Shown here in pieces: positions 10,301-18,900 of a DNA stretch of 64,000 nucleotides. The notes beneath the pieces are model-generated. The model was not told the origin of the DNA. It was given only the letters and a program-made list of their open reading frames with translations, and searched no databases. Origin of the DNA: Fibrivirga algicola (GTDB lineage: Bacteria > Bacteroidota > Bacteroidia > Cytophagales > Spirosomataceae); the NCBI RefSeq assembly GCF_011742925.1, contig NZ_WAEL01000003.1, positions 186,001-250,000 on the forward strand, written 5' to 3'. The position numbers and the translations under genes are program-made. Position 1 is the stretch's first letter; each line of letters opens with the position of its first letter.

Positions 10301-11056
10301 GAGACGGGCCAGGTACGTGAGTTCACCTTTCACGGTCGCGACGATCTGATTAAACAGATGATCGTGTTGCGGGGACGGTTTCAGCAGTACAAAGATTTCA
10401 CCCAGGCCAGCATCGACAAATTGCTGAAGCCCGAAGAACGGAAACAGGCCCTGGTACTCGAGGCCAACGAATTCAGGTCGGTCTACATCGAAAATAAAGG
10501 CAACGGCGAATTTGCCACGCGGCCACTCCCCTTGCAGGCCCAACTGGGGCCGCTGTTTGGCATGGTTGCTACCGACGTTGACCACGACGGCCAATTGGAT
10601 TTACTGGCCGTTGGCAATGATTTTAGCGGTGAGGTGCTGGTTGGCCGCTACGACGCCCTCAACGGGTTGTATCTGCGCGGCAACGGCAAGGGCAACTTCG
10701 AGGCACAGGCGATGCAAAAGAGTGGTTTATGTGTGCCCGGAAATGCCAAAGGATTTGTACAACTGGCCGGCGCAACGGGGAAACCCTTGTATCTGGCTAC
10801 GCAGAACCGGGGACCACTCTTCGTGTTTCAAGGCAACGTACCTACCCAAACCCTGACGCCCAAACTGACCGACGTGGCAGCGCTGGTCACGATGACAAAC
10901 GGTAAAACCCAGCGGGTTGAACTTCCCTTCGGCAGTTCATTCCTGTCGCAGTCCAGCCGGGCGCTTTGGTTACCCCGTCAGGCAAAGTCGGTCATTTGGA
11001 TTGACAACAAAGGGCATAAAACAGCGGCTCCACTCCCCTCCTCGCCGTTGCACTAA
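7343..11056 (+). CDS. FG-GAP/VCBS repeat lipoprotein with ASPIC/UnbV domain (CRTAC1-like)
   Basis: A protein of about 1237 residues built from many calcium-binding-type FG-GAP/VCBS repeats with cores such as DFDNDGRTDVFF, DLNNDGRMDLYV and DYDNDGDLDLYV. The repeats fall in two blocks that flank an ASPIC/UnbV domain at roughly residues 545-645 (LRVRFDGPAQNKMGLGAFV to RELRVVWP). The first in-frame start is at 7268, but ATG 7343 begins a clean lipoprotein signal with lipobox LLTAC (Cys21), so I choose 7343. Such proteins often accompany SusC/SusD genes in this phylum and are presumed surface beta-propellers for binding. The biochemical role is unknown. It is divergent from SusC copy B and precedes a second SusC. 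Confidence 0.88.
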   Translation: MHFRYISQALAASLTVLLTACEVGHKPLFSLLPAQDTGINFANRIVDNDTMNIVDFEYIYNGGGVALGDFDNDGRTDVFFTGNQVPNRLFINQTEPGSHDLRFKDVTTAAGVGGAGKWCSGVSMVDLNNDGRMDLYVGATVSKDSVKRQNLLYINQGVKNGVPTFTEMAREYGVADSGHTTNAAFFDYDNDGDLDLYVLTNTIEERSPGAYHNKVADGASKTTDRLYRNDFDSKLGHAVFTNVSRQEGIQMEGYGLGLNISDLNRDGWRDVYVTNDYLTDDLLWINQHTNGRHTGFRDEAAQYFKHTSSSAMGNDIADINNDGLLDVVAVDMLPRDNFRKKMLVGPNNYQTYLNNEQYGFNYQYVRNTLQLNQGPRPTAMSPGTSRSLVPSSSAVPPIHVERGAPLFSEVSLLADVAETDWSWAPSLVDFDHDGNRDLLITNGFPKDVTDRDFISFRQESAIVTTKRFLLDQIPVVKIANYAFRNRGGDVPTFADVTEEWGMKTPSFSNGAAYGDLDNDGDLDYVVNNINDSAFVYRNNLIEQQGASAAYLRVRFDGPAQNKMGLGAFVTISYDTRTGPKNLKQVYEHSPYRGYLSTVEPVAHFGLGAVDQIRELRVVWPAHDGQPARQQTLRNIPVSQVLTLRQSDATETPTPDEPAPTPLLRDVTDSLGLTLTHTEPEFIDFNSQKLLPHKLSQFGPSVAVGDVNGDGLDDVFIGGARKQPGHFLMQTKAGAFIEKMGLLPVQNPADKPQEDMGTLLFDADGDGDLDLYIASGSVEAAANDLSYQDRLYVNDGKGNFALASAALPANTTSKSCVKAADFDQDGDLDLFIGGRVIPDQYPKPTSSVLLRNDSKPGQPRFTDVTAQVAPALNGIGLICDALWTDPDNDGDLDLMLAGEWMPLTLLTNTNGKLSNQTTIRQLSNAAGWWNSITAGDFDNDGDMDYVAGNLGLNARMRANERQPARLYSGDFDNNGFYDAIPTLFIPDETGQVREFTFHGRDDLIKQMIVLRGRFQQYKDFTQASIDKLLKPEERKQALVLEANEFRSVYIENKGNGEFATRPLPLQAQLGPLFGMVATDVDHDGQLDLLAVGNDFSGEVLVGRYDALNGLYLRGNGKGNFEAQAMQKSGLCVPGNAKGFVQLAGATGKPLYLATQNRGPLFVFQGNVPTQTLTPKLTDVAALVTMTNGKTQRVELPFGSSFLSQSSRALWLPRQAKSVIWIDNKGHKTAAPLPSSPLH

Positions 11057-11092
11057 TTCATTGCAGCACCGGTACTACCCACTTTCTTTTCA

Positions 11093-11130
11093 CAGAGGCG
11101 TTGCACCGATTAATCGGTGCAACGCCTCTG
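11093..11130 (+). terminator. Hairpin terminator after the VCBS gene
   Basis: Arms 11093-11110 and 11113-11130 are perfect 18-base complements, so the loop is only a few bases around GATTAATC. A short T-rich stretch (tttatg) follows. It lies 37 bases after the VCBS stop. The remaining 200 bases to the next gene hold nothing I can name beyond a likely promoter area. Confidence 0.75.
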
Positions 11131-11333
11131 TTTATGTAGCCTTATAATCGAATAAATCAACGCGTTTACTAGACAAAAAGCCGTTTACAGGAAATAATAT
11201 TGGGTATTGAACCGCTTTACCACAATTAACCCATGATTTTCTACTGTCTCTCTTTTAATCCTGCCAGTCTATAGAGAACTTTGCTAATACCCTATTCGGG
11301 ATTACCATCTTCTTACTCCAATCAACATCCATT

Positions 11334-14300
11334 ATGAAGCAATCGCTACGTACATGCCTGTTGTTCCTGGTGTGTCTGAGTCTGTCACTATCGGCAGGCT
11401 GGGCACAAACCCGGGAACTTCGAGGCAAGGTCTCTTCATCAGAAGACAACAAACCAATTCCAGGAGCCAGCGTTGTGGTGCTGGGCACCTCGCGCGGCAC
11501 TACCACCGACGCCGAGGGTAACTACCGTGTTCAGGCCTCTGCCGGTCAAACACTGCGGTTCAGCTATATCGGTACCAAATCGAAAGACGTGGTCATTGCC
11601 AACAGTGATGTGGTCAACGTCAGCCTCCAGGCCGATGATAACCAACTGAACGAAGTAGTGGTAACGGCACTGGGCATTAGTCGGAAATCGCGCGAACTGG
11701 GGTATGCCGTTACCGAATTGAAGGGCGACGATATTGCTAATTCGCAGCGCGACAACTTCATTAACGCCTTGCAAGGCCGGGTAGCCGGGTTGCAGGTAGG
11801 TACGTCGAGCGGCATGCCGGGGGCGTCATCGGGTATTCAGATCCGGGGCGTAAACTCAATCAGCGGGAACAACCAGCCACTATACGTGGTGGATGGGATG
11901 CCGATCGATAACCGCACGGCCCAGAACAACCAGTTTGTAGCAGGCGGCATTTCGGGCCAGTCGACCGAGAACCGGAACATCGACTTCTCGAACCGGGCGC
12001 AGGACATTAACCCGAACGACATCGAGAACATCACGATCCTGAAAGGGCCTGAAGCCGCGGCGTTGTATGGCGTTGATGCAGCCAACGGCGCCATTCTGAT
12101 TACTACCAAGAAAGGGAAAGCCGGTCAGGGACGGGTCACCTACACAGGTACGTATACGCTCCAGAAAGTGGGGGCGCTACCTGAAGTTCAGACGGTGTAT
12201 AGCCAGGGGAACAACGGCGTATCGCAAAACACGAGTTTCAACGCGTTTGGCCCACGCTATGCCGAAAACGTTCAGCTATACGATAATGCCGCTGGTTTTC
12301 TGCGCGACGGTATTGGTCAACGGCATAATGTCTCGTTTGATGGCGGCTCGGACCGGTATACCTACCGGCTTTCGGCTGGTTACTTCAATAGTAAAGGTGT
12401 TATTCCAACAACCGAGTACAAGCGGCTGAACATCAGCCTGGGCGGCACGGCTAAAATCACCAACAAATTCTCGATCGAGTCGACGCTGCAATACATTAGC
12501 ACTGACAACATCAAGGTATCGAAAGGAACGAACTCGTTTTTGCTGGGTCTAGTATCATGGCCTGCCAACGACGACATGGCCAACTACCTGAACGCCGATG
12601 GCTCGCGCCGGAAGGTAACCACGGCCAGCAGCGAAATTGAAAACCCGTATTTCGACGTGTATAAGAATAAGCTGCGCGACAATGGCAACCGGGCCATTAC
12701 GAATATCAGCATGAAATACGCGTTCAACGATTGGCTTAATCTGACAGGCCGGGTAGGTCTGGACGTCTACTCGACCCGTTACCTGTTCATGTATCATCCG
12801 GAGTCGAACCGGTCAGGTGGCGTTATTGGTGGTGCACTTGATCAAGCCACCGACAACAACCGGACCTTGACGAGTCAATATGTACTATCGGCCAACAAGC
12901 AATTCAACAAGCTGAATGTCTCGGGACTGGTAGGTCAGGCGTTGTATGATTTCAACTACAATTCACTGGCAACCCGGGGTGAGAAATTCCTGGACCCTAA
13001 TTTCGTGTCGATCAATAACACGGACCCCCTCACCCAGAAATCGAGAGAATTTATCCGGCAGCGCCGTCTGATCGGCGTGTTTGGCTCGGCCACGGTGGGC
13101 TACAACGATATCGCGTACCTGACTGTAACGGGCCGTAATGACTGGTCATCGACGTTCCCGATAGCATCTCGTTCGTTCTTCTATCCATCGGCTTCGTTTA
13201 GCCTTGTGTACACGGATCTGATCCCGGAGGGCAAGTTCCGCAAGGTGCTGAGCTATGCCAAACTGCGTGCCTCAGCGGCACAGGTTGGTAAAGAAGCCCC
13301 CGAGTATTCGACCTCACAGGCCTACGAGAGTCAGACTACAACGGGCGGCGGTTTTAGCTACGGCTTCACCGCACCAAACCCATACCTGGTTCCCGAGAAG
13401 GTGAACTCGTATGAGATTGGTACAGAAATGAAGTTCTTCAACAATCGCCTGGGCTTCGATGTAGCTTACTACCGGACCGAAAGCCAGAACCAGATCATCC
13501 GCGACCTGCGGATCAGCTATGCCACCGGCTTTATTCTGAAGACCATCAACGCGGGCCGTTTGTGGAACCAGGGCCTTGAACTGACGGTAAATGCGGAGCC
13601 TGTCCGGGCTAAAGATTTTAGCTGGACAACGAACGTCAACTTCACTAAAACCAGCAGCCGGTTAACCGAACTCCCCGCCGGTCTGCCTGAGTTTTACTCG
13701 TCAGACACCTGGATCTTCGGCAACGTTCGCAACGGTATCCGACTGAATGGTCCGCTGACAACGTTTACTGGAAATAGCTATGTACGCAATACAAAAGGTG
13801 ATATTCTGGTTAGTCCGCTAACGGGCCTTCCGCTGACCGAAACCGTCTGGAACGTGGTTGGCGACCGGAATCCTGATTTTGTAATCGGCTTCGTAAACTC
13901 ATTTGCTTATAAGAGCTTTGGCTTGAGTTTCGTACTCGATATTCGGAAGGGCGGCGATGTGTTCAACGCAACCGAAGCGTATATGTATAGCCGGGGACTG
14001 AGCATGAAGACGCTGGATCGCGAAACACCGTACACCTTCCGAGGCGTGTTGAAAGATGGTCTGGAAAATACCGACACGCCAACGCCGAACACCATTCAGG
14101 TGACGCCGTATTACAACAACACGTTTTACTCAGCCCTCTCAGACGAGAACTTCATTGAGCGCAACGTAAGCTGGATGCGCGTGAAAGAGCTGACGCTGCG
14201 GTACTCGGTTCCTCCTTCGGCCCTGAGCCGGGCTAACCTGTTTAAGACGGCTAACATCTTCGTGACGGGTAACGACCTGCTGCTGCTGACCAACTATACG

Positions 14301-14423
14301 GGCGGCGACCCAGGTGTAAACGGCACCAACACCGCCACGGGTGGATCGGGCGGCCAGGGTATCGATTTCGGCAACTTGCCTCTGCCAAAAGTATTCAACG
14401 TGGGTATCAGCCTCGGCTTCTAA
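11334..14423 (+). CDS. SusC/RagA family TonB-dependent transporter (copy C)
   Basis: A 1029-residue outer-membrane transporter. The signal peptide is cut after about Ala24. A carboxypeptidase-regulatory-like domain spans roughly 27-100, LNEVVVTA lies at 105-112, and the plug domain carries LQGRVAGLQVGTSSGMPGASSGIQIRG and QPLYVVDGMPI. The barrel ends in Phe. It is clearly diverged from SusC copy B: the junction reads TALGISRKSRELGYAV, typical of a separate SusC subgroup. It is followed after 17 bases by its SusD-type partner, so the two form an operon. The substrate is unknown. Confidence 0.95.
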   Translation: MKQSLRTCLLFLVCLSLSLSAGWAQTRELRGKVSSSEDNKPIPGASVVVLGTSRGTTTDAEGNYRVQASAGQTLRFSYIGTKSKDVVIANSDVVNVSLQADDNQLNEVVVTALGISRKSRELGYAVTELKGDDIANSQRDNFINALQGRVAGLQVGTSSGMPGASSGIQIRGVNSISGNNQPLYVVDGMPIDNRTAQNNQFVAGGISGQSTENRNIDFSNRAQDINPNDIENITILKGPEAAALYGVDAANGAILITTKKGKAGQGRVTYTGTYTLQKVGALPEVQTVYSQGNNGVSQNTSFNAFGPRYAENVQLYDNAAGFLRDGIGQRHNVSFDGGSDRYTYRLSAGYFNSKGVIPTTEYKRLNISLGGTAKITNKFSIESTLQYISTDNIKVSKGTNSFLLGLVSWPANDDMANYLNADGSRRKVTTASSEIENPYFDVYKNKLRDNGNRAITNISMKYAFNDWLNLTGRVGLDVYSTRYLFMYHPESNRSGGVIGGALDQATDNNRTLTSQYVLSANKQFNKLNVSGLVGQALYDFNYNSLATRGEKFLDPNFVSINNTDPLTQKSREFIRQRRLIGVFGSATVGYNDIAYLTVTGRNDWSSTFPIASRSFFYPSASFSLVYTDLIPEGKFRKVLSYAKLRASAAQVGKEAPEYSTSQAYESQTTTGGGFSYGFTAPNPYLVPEKVNSYEIGTEMKFFNNRLGFDVAYYRTESQNQIIRDLRISYATGFILKTINAGRLWNQGLELTVNAEPVRAKDFSWTTNVNFTKTSSRLTELPAGLPEFYSSDTWIFGNVRNGIRLNGPLTTFTGNSYVRNTKGDILVSPLTGLPLTETVWNVVGDRNPDFVIGFVNSFAYKSFGLSFVLDIRKGGDVFNATEAYMYSRGLSMKTLDRETPYTFRGVLKDGLENTDTPTPNTIQVTPYYNNTFYSALSDENFIERNVSWMRVKELTLRYSVPPSALSRANLFKTANIFVTGNDLLLLTNYTGGDPGVNGTNTATGGSGGQGIDFGNLPLPKVFNVGISLGF

Positions 14424-14440
14424 TATTGACACGACTTCAC

Positions 14441-15991
14441 ATGAAAAATAGAACAATTAAAAGTACAGTTGCTCTGCTGCTGACCGGCCTTACGCTGAGT
14501 CTGAGTGGCTGCAACGATTACTTGGATATCAATAAAAACCCCAACAACCCTGATCAGGTGGAGGCCGCTGTATTGCTGGCTCCTATTCAAAATCAGTACG
14601 TGCTGGGTATTCAGTTCGACGCCCGGTACATGGGTTCGTACGTGCAAAACTGGCACAATGTGACGGCGGGTGTTGTTTGGGACTTATACGGCTATGCTGT
14701 GAATAGCGATGCTGGCGGTGAAATCTGGCGAAACGTGTACTGGCGAGGCGGGCGTAACACGCTCAACCTTATCGACAATGCCCAGGCCAACCAGCGCTGG
14801 GATTATGTGGGCGTAGGTCAGGTAATGCAGGCCTGGGGCTGGCAAATGCTGACCGATCAGCACGGCGAGATAATCATCAAAGAAGCGTTCGATCAGGACC
14901 CTACTAAAAATACGTTCAACTACGATTCGCAGGAGTTTGCCTACGCAGAAGTGGTGCGCCTTGCCAAGGAAGCGATCACGAACCTAAGCCGGTCAGATGG
15001 GGCTGTATCAACGGCATCCCTCGGTCGGGGCGACCGGATTTATGCCGGCGATCGACTGAAGTGGAAGAAGTTTGCCTATGGTTTGCTGGCTATCAACGCG
15101 CATCATCTCTCGAATAAGAAAAGCCTGTACAAACCCGATCAGGTGATTGCTTATGTCGATAGTGCCTTCACCAGTAACGCTGATGATGCCCAGTTTGTGT
15201 TTAACGGACTCAGCACCGCCGACGGATCATTCTTCGGCCCGCTACGGCAAAATCTGCAGTTTTATGGTCAATCTGCCTTCACGCTGCGGCTTCTCGACGG
15301 CACCGTGTTCGGCGGCGTTAAAGACCCTCGCCTGCCTGTAATGCTCGCCGCCAGTGGCGATGGTACATACCGGGGCATCACGCCTGGCCTGGGTCAGTCT
15401 ACAGCAGCCAGTGTTCCGCTGACGGCTCGTGTAGTTAGCCCATGGGGAACACAGTTGGGAATCAACCCACCCGTAGGTACTACTGGGCGGTATATCTTCA
15501 CCGACAAAGGCCCGTTTCCGCTAATGACCTACGCACAGTTGCAATTCATCAAAGCAGAAGCAGCCTTCATCAAAGGAGATAAAGCCACAGCGTTGGCAGC
15601 GTATCGTCGGGGTATCGAAGCCCACATGACGGCTTCGTACGTAAACATTCCGGCTACTGACCGCAACGCCTATTTAAACAACCCACTTATTGTACCAACC
15701 AACGCCGCCGATCTGAAACTGAACCAGATCATGCTGCAGAAGTACATTGCGCAGTGGGGCTGGGGTTTTCTGGAGCAGTGGGCCGATATGCGGCGCTACA
15801 ACTACAGCACAGACGTGTTTACCAGCATTACGTTTCCACAGACTCTTTACGTAAACAACAATGGCCAGCTGGCTCAGCGAGTACGTCCACGCTACAACTC
15901 CGAATACGTTTGGAACGCAGAAGCCCTACGGCCTCTGGGCGGCCTTGAACTCGATTATCACACGAAACCCGTGTGGTTTGTACAACCGTAA
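14441..15991 (+). CDS. SusD/RagB-type nutrient-binding lipoprotein (SusD-like second type)
   Basis: A 516-residue lipoprotein whose signal ends in SLSGC with Cys24. The mature start CNDYLDINKNPNNPDQ is typical of the SusD-like family that pairs with this SusC subgroup and differs from the classical SusD sequences at 102 and 2061. C-terminal features fit the family: a TPR-like stretch (LQFIKAEAAFIKGDKATALAAYRRGIEAHM) and QKYIAQWGWGFLEQWADMRRYNY. An upstream in-frame ATT at 14426 is possible, but ATG 14441 starts the signal peptide directly. It would form the lid of the upstream SusC. Confidence 0.92.
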   Translation: MKNRTIKSTVALLLTGLTLSLSGCNDYLDINKNPNNPDQVEAAVLLAPIQNQYVLGIQFDARYMGSYVQNWHNVTAGVVWDLYGYAVNSDAGGEIWRNVYWRGGRNTLNLIDNAQANQRWDYVGVGQVMQAWGWQMLTDQHGEIIIKEAFDQDPTKNTFNYDSQEFAYAEVVRLAKEAITNLSRSDGAVSTASLGRGDRIYAGDRLKWKKFAYGLLAINAHHLSNKKSLYKPDQVIAYVDSAFTSNADDAQFVFNGLSTADGSFFGPLRQNLQFYGQSAFTLRLLDGTVFGGVKDPRLPVMLAASGDGTYRGITPGLGQSTAASVPLTARVVSPWGTQLGINPPVGTTGRYIFTDKGPFPLMTYAQLQFIKAEAAFIKGDKATALAAYRRGIEAHMTASYVNIPATDRNAYLNNPLIVPTNAADLKLNQIMLQKYIAQWGWGFLEQWADMRRYNYSTDVFTSITFPQTLYVNNNGQLAQRVRPRYNSEYVWNAEALRPLGGLELDYHTKPVWFVQP

Positions 15992-16022
15992 CCCGTTTTT
16001 GGGGTAAACCGATAAACTGACT

Positions 16023-16784
16023 ATGTTCAAACACATATTATATCTTTTCTCGGCGGCAGCCCTCCTGCTGTCGTGCGAGAAAAACAGCCTTCAACTGCCC
16101 ATCGATCCCATCGCGACCGGGGCACGGTTGAAACTAATCAACGCCGCCCCCGATGTGTCGAGCATCGATCTGTTTATTAATGGCGCCAAGTTCAGCGGAT
16201 TCACCCCCGTGGGCGCTACAGCTACATCACCGGGTCGGGCAACGGGGCTCCCGTACAACAATACGTACCCAAGTACAGGCTCGAACTACGCGGTTGTGAA
16301 GCCGGGCGCACAGGCTATCAGCATCTCTATTCCCGCCAGTACCTCGGCTAGCAGTGCTACGGTAATTAACACGCAGACGCTGAATCTGGACGACAACAAA
16401 TACTATTCGCTGTTTGTGGCTGGTGTTGGTGCGCAACCCGAGGTCTTCCTGGTCAATGATGCGTTTGAGGGCGTAGTTGACCCCAACAAGCTGTACGTAC
16501 GATTCGTTAACCTGATTCCTGGTTCAGCATACGATGTGGCACTGACGACACCGAACACAACGCTGGCTTCGAATCTGGCCTACAAAGGGGTCTCTCCGTT
16601 CGTGGCGATCGATGCGATTGCCGGGCCCACCTTTGCCTTTCGCCTTCCAGGTACGGCAGCCAACATCAACACTGTGCAATTTACCAGTTCATCTTCGGGC
16701 CGGGCAATTACCGTTTTCTTACGTGGTGTAACCGGCCGTACCGGAACCCCAGCACCCAATATCAACGTATACGTGAATCGGTAA
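16023..16784 (+). CDS. DUF4397-type lipoprotein
   Basis: A 253-residue protein with lipobox LLLSC (Cys18). The mature part carries the repeated pattern of DUF4397 domains: LKLINAAPDVSSIDLFINGAKF, then a second unit beginning LYVRFVNLIPGSAYDVALTTP. These are beta-rich surface domains of unknown function. It lies 31 bases after the SusD-like gene and is probably the last gene of the SusC-SusD operon, suggesting an accessory surface lipoprotein. The family call is good; the role is not known. Confidence 0.8.
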   Translation: MFKHILYLFSAAALLLSCEKNSLQLPIDPIATGARLKLINAAPDVSSIDLFINGAKFSGFTPVGATATSPGRATGLPYNNTYPSTGSNYAVVKPGAQAISISIPASTSASSATVINTQTLNLDDNKYYSLFVAGVGAQPEVFLVNDAFEGVVDPNKLYVRFVNLIPGSAYDVALTTPNTTLASNLAYKGVSPFVAIDAIAGPTFAFRLPGTAANINTVQFTSSSSGRAITVFLRGVTGRTGTPAPNINVYVNR

Positions 16785-16790
16785 TAGTCT

Positions 16791-16858
16791 CCGGGTTTTC
16801 TCTTACAAAAAATGCCCCTCTGGTAGCAGAGGGGCATTTTTTGTAAGAGAAAACCCGG
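16791..16858. terminator. Bidirectional terminator, perfect 32-bp hairpin
   Basis: Arms 16791-16822 and 16827-16858 are exact reverse complements over 32 bases around a 4-base loop. The GC core (ATGCCCCTCTG) is flanked by an A/T run that supplies a T-tract in either direction. It sits between the DUF4397 gene ending at 16784 and the converging peptidase gene ending at 16861, so it can terminate both. The stem is far longer than a terminator needs. Confidence 0.9.
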
Positions 16859-16860
16859 AC

Positions 16861-18801
16861 TTACACCAGCCAGGCTATCCATTGCATAGCGTTCTCGATC
16901 CAGAAAAGGAACTTAGCTGCGTATTTAGCTGATGGCGCCGATGATGGGCTAACGGTGTAACTGTTGTTGATCACGTTTACATCCATATACAGCTTGTGAT
17001 ACGGATCTACCTGCGCCCAGAGCACGCGCCCTTTTCGCCCAGCATTGAACGTACGGCTTCGCTCCTGTCCGTCCCAGAAAAGCGTTGTTTCACGGCCATC
17101 CTCAAAGTGAACCAGCACCTCCACCGGCAGTTGCATATCGCCCAATCGGTCAACGCGTATCGTAGCGGGGCTTTTATCGTGATTGTACAGGTTAACCAGT
17201 TGGTAATCGCACACGCGGTCGCCGAACAGAACCTGATCAAAAAACCAGTTCATATCCGGTCCGGACTTCTGCCCTAACCGACGGGGCACAACTTCATTCA
17301 CTACATCGATAAAACTCTGGGCATTGGGGTGTTTGAACCGCCAGCGGATGAAATACGTCTGCATCACTTCGTCCATCACAGCACGCCCCACCAGACCATC
17401 GAGCGTACGCAGCCAAGTAGCCGTTTTCAGGTACGTCAACGCGCCGTAATAGCCCGCCGGCAATTCCCAGGTATTGCCATATGCCGGGCCAATGGCCGGA
17501 TTGTCGAGGTGAACGTACCCATCGCGTGAGGCTTCCAGATCCCCCATCCGAAACCCGAACCAGTCAATCTGCGATTTTCCCTGACCGTAGGTTTCGTCCA
17601 TGATCCGACCTTCGTAATACTGGTTAAAGCCTTCGTCGAGCCACGCTTCTTCAAACTCATTGCTGGCCAGCAGTTGCATGAAATATTGGTGCCCAAACTC
17701 ATGAACCGTCACTACTTCCGGAAAGCGCATACCAGCAGGAAGACCCCACGACGTACCTGCCGTAATAAACGTGGGATATTCCATACCGCCTGCCCCCATG
17801 GCCCGCAGGGGTGGATCAACAATGGTCAAGGTCGGGTACGGATAGCGACCCAGGTACGTATCAAAATACGACAACGCCGCTTTGGCGGCATCTAGGTGGC
17901 GCTGTGCCTGATCACTGTGTTCGGGCTGCATCAATAACCGGATCGCCACCGGCACGCCCGATTTGCCTTGCCACCGACTAGTTGTGATAGAGTAGTACGG
18001 CGAGGCTGTCCAGGCGAAATCGATGACGTCGTTGGCCTGCCAGCGCGTCGTTTTTGTGCCGTCTTTATGCGTGGTCTCCCCTATTTGCTGTCCCGTTGCA
18101 CCAATCACAAAGGGCGCTGGCGTTATGATGGCAATATCGTAGGTGCCGTAGTCGGCGTAAAATTCGGAGTGGGCATGAAACTGGTGACAATTCCAGCCAC
18201 CCACACGACGACCCCGCATACCTGCCGGTTCATACACCCCGATTTTAGGGAACCACTGCCCCACCAGAAAGAAATCTTTGCTGAAGCCGGTGCGGGCAAA
18301 TATTTTGGGTAGTTTGGCCTGAAACGCCATATCCAGCACAACCGTTTCGCCGGGAGCAACCGGGCGGCCCAGACGCACCCGGAGCACGGTGCGGTCATCG
18401 GGGTTGAACGTACCTGCCGCCTGGTCATCGGGCTGAATATACTGGCTCTGTCCAAGCAGGCTTTCGCCGGTTCGCTGGTCGCGGAGGACCGTTAGATTTG
18501 TCCAGCCAAAATTTTCGGGCTTCGACTTATCAAGTGCCTCTCCCCGTAGCTGCCCCCCCGACTCACGCATGAATGTGGAGTTGGCATCTTTGAAAGCGTT
18601 GAGGTACATGTGAAACTGCAACTCCCGAACTACCTCGGGTGAGGTGTTGCGCCACGTCAGCGTTTGCTTCCCGTCCAGCCGTTTTGTGTCCGTATTCAAC
18701 CGCACGTTAATCCGGTAGTTTGCATTCCGCGGACTCAGTGGTGGCGCAAGGGCCGTGGCCAGACCAGGAATAAACAGCAATATCAAGTAGAGTGGTCGCA
18801 T
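16861..18801 (-). CDS. M1 family metallopeptidase (aminopeptidase N-like)
   Basis: A 646-residue zinc peptidase with a signal peptide of about 18 residues, so periplasmic or exported. The gluzincin motif HEFGH is at 367-371 and the third zinc ligand Glu390 is in EEAWLDEGFNQYYEG, giving HExxH-x18-E. GAGGMEYP at 336-343 stands where M1 enzymes have the exopeptidase motif GxMEN; the Asn is replaced by Tyr, so strict aminopeptidase specificity is not assured. The N-terminal half is the M1-type beta domain (YRINVRLNTDTKRLDGKQTLTWRN). It is a single gene, terminated by the shared hairpin. I am confident of the fold and catalytic class; the substrate is unknown. Confidence 0.9.
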   Translation of the reverse strand: MRPLYLILLFIPGLATALAPPLSPRNANYRINVRLNTDTKRLDGKQTLTWRNTSPEVVRELQFHMYLNAFKDANSTFMRESGGQLRGEALDKSKPENFGWTNLTVLRDQRTGESLLGQSQYIQPDDQAAGTFNPDDRTVLRVRLGRPVAPGETVVLDMAFQAKLPKIFARTGFSKDFFLVGQWFPKIGVYEPAGMRGRRVGGWNCHQFHAHSEFYADYGTYDIAIITPAPFVIGATGQQIGETTHKDGTKTTRWQANDVIDFAWTASPYYSITTSRWQGKSGVPVAIRLLMQPEHSDQAQRHLDAAKAALSYFDTYLGRYPYPTLTIVDPPLRAMGAGGMEYPTFITAGTSWGLPAGMRFPEVVTVHEFGHQYFMQLLASNEFEEAWLDEGFNQYYEGRIMDETYGQGKSQIDWFGFRMGDLEASRDGYVHLDNPAIGPAYGNTWELPAGYYGALTYLKTATWLRTLDGLVGRAVMDEVMQTYFIRWRFKHPNAQSFIDVVNEVVPRRLGQKSGPDMNWFFDQVLFGDRVCDYQLVNLYNHDKSPATIRVDRLGDMQLPVEVLVHFEDGRETTLFWDGQERSRTFNAGRKGRVLWAQVDPYHKLYMDVNVINNSYTVSPSSAPSAKYAAKFLFWIENAMQWIAWLV

Positions 18802-18900
18802 GGGGGGTGGGGGTAACTGTAGAGACTCATGCTCGCGTCTTAGCTCACGTCAGGAAATGTTGAATGTATTGCTTACGCCAGCTACACGCAAGCATGCGCT

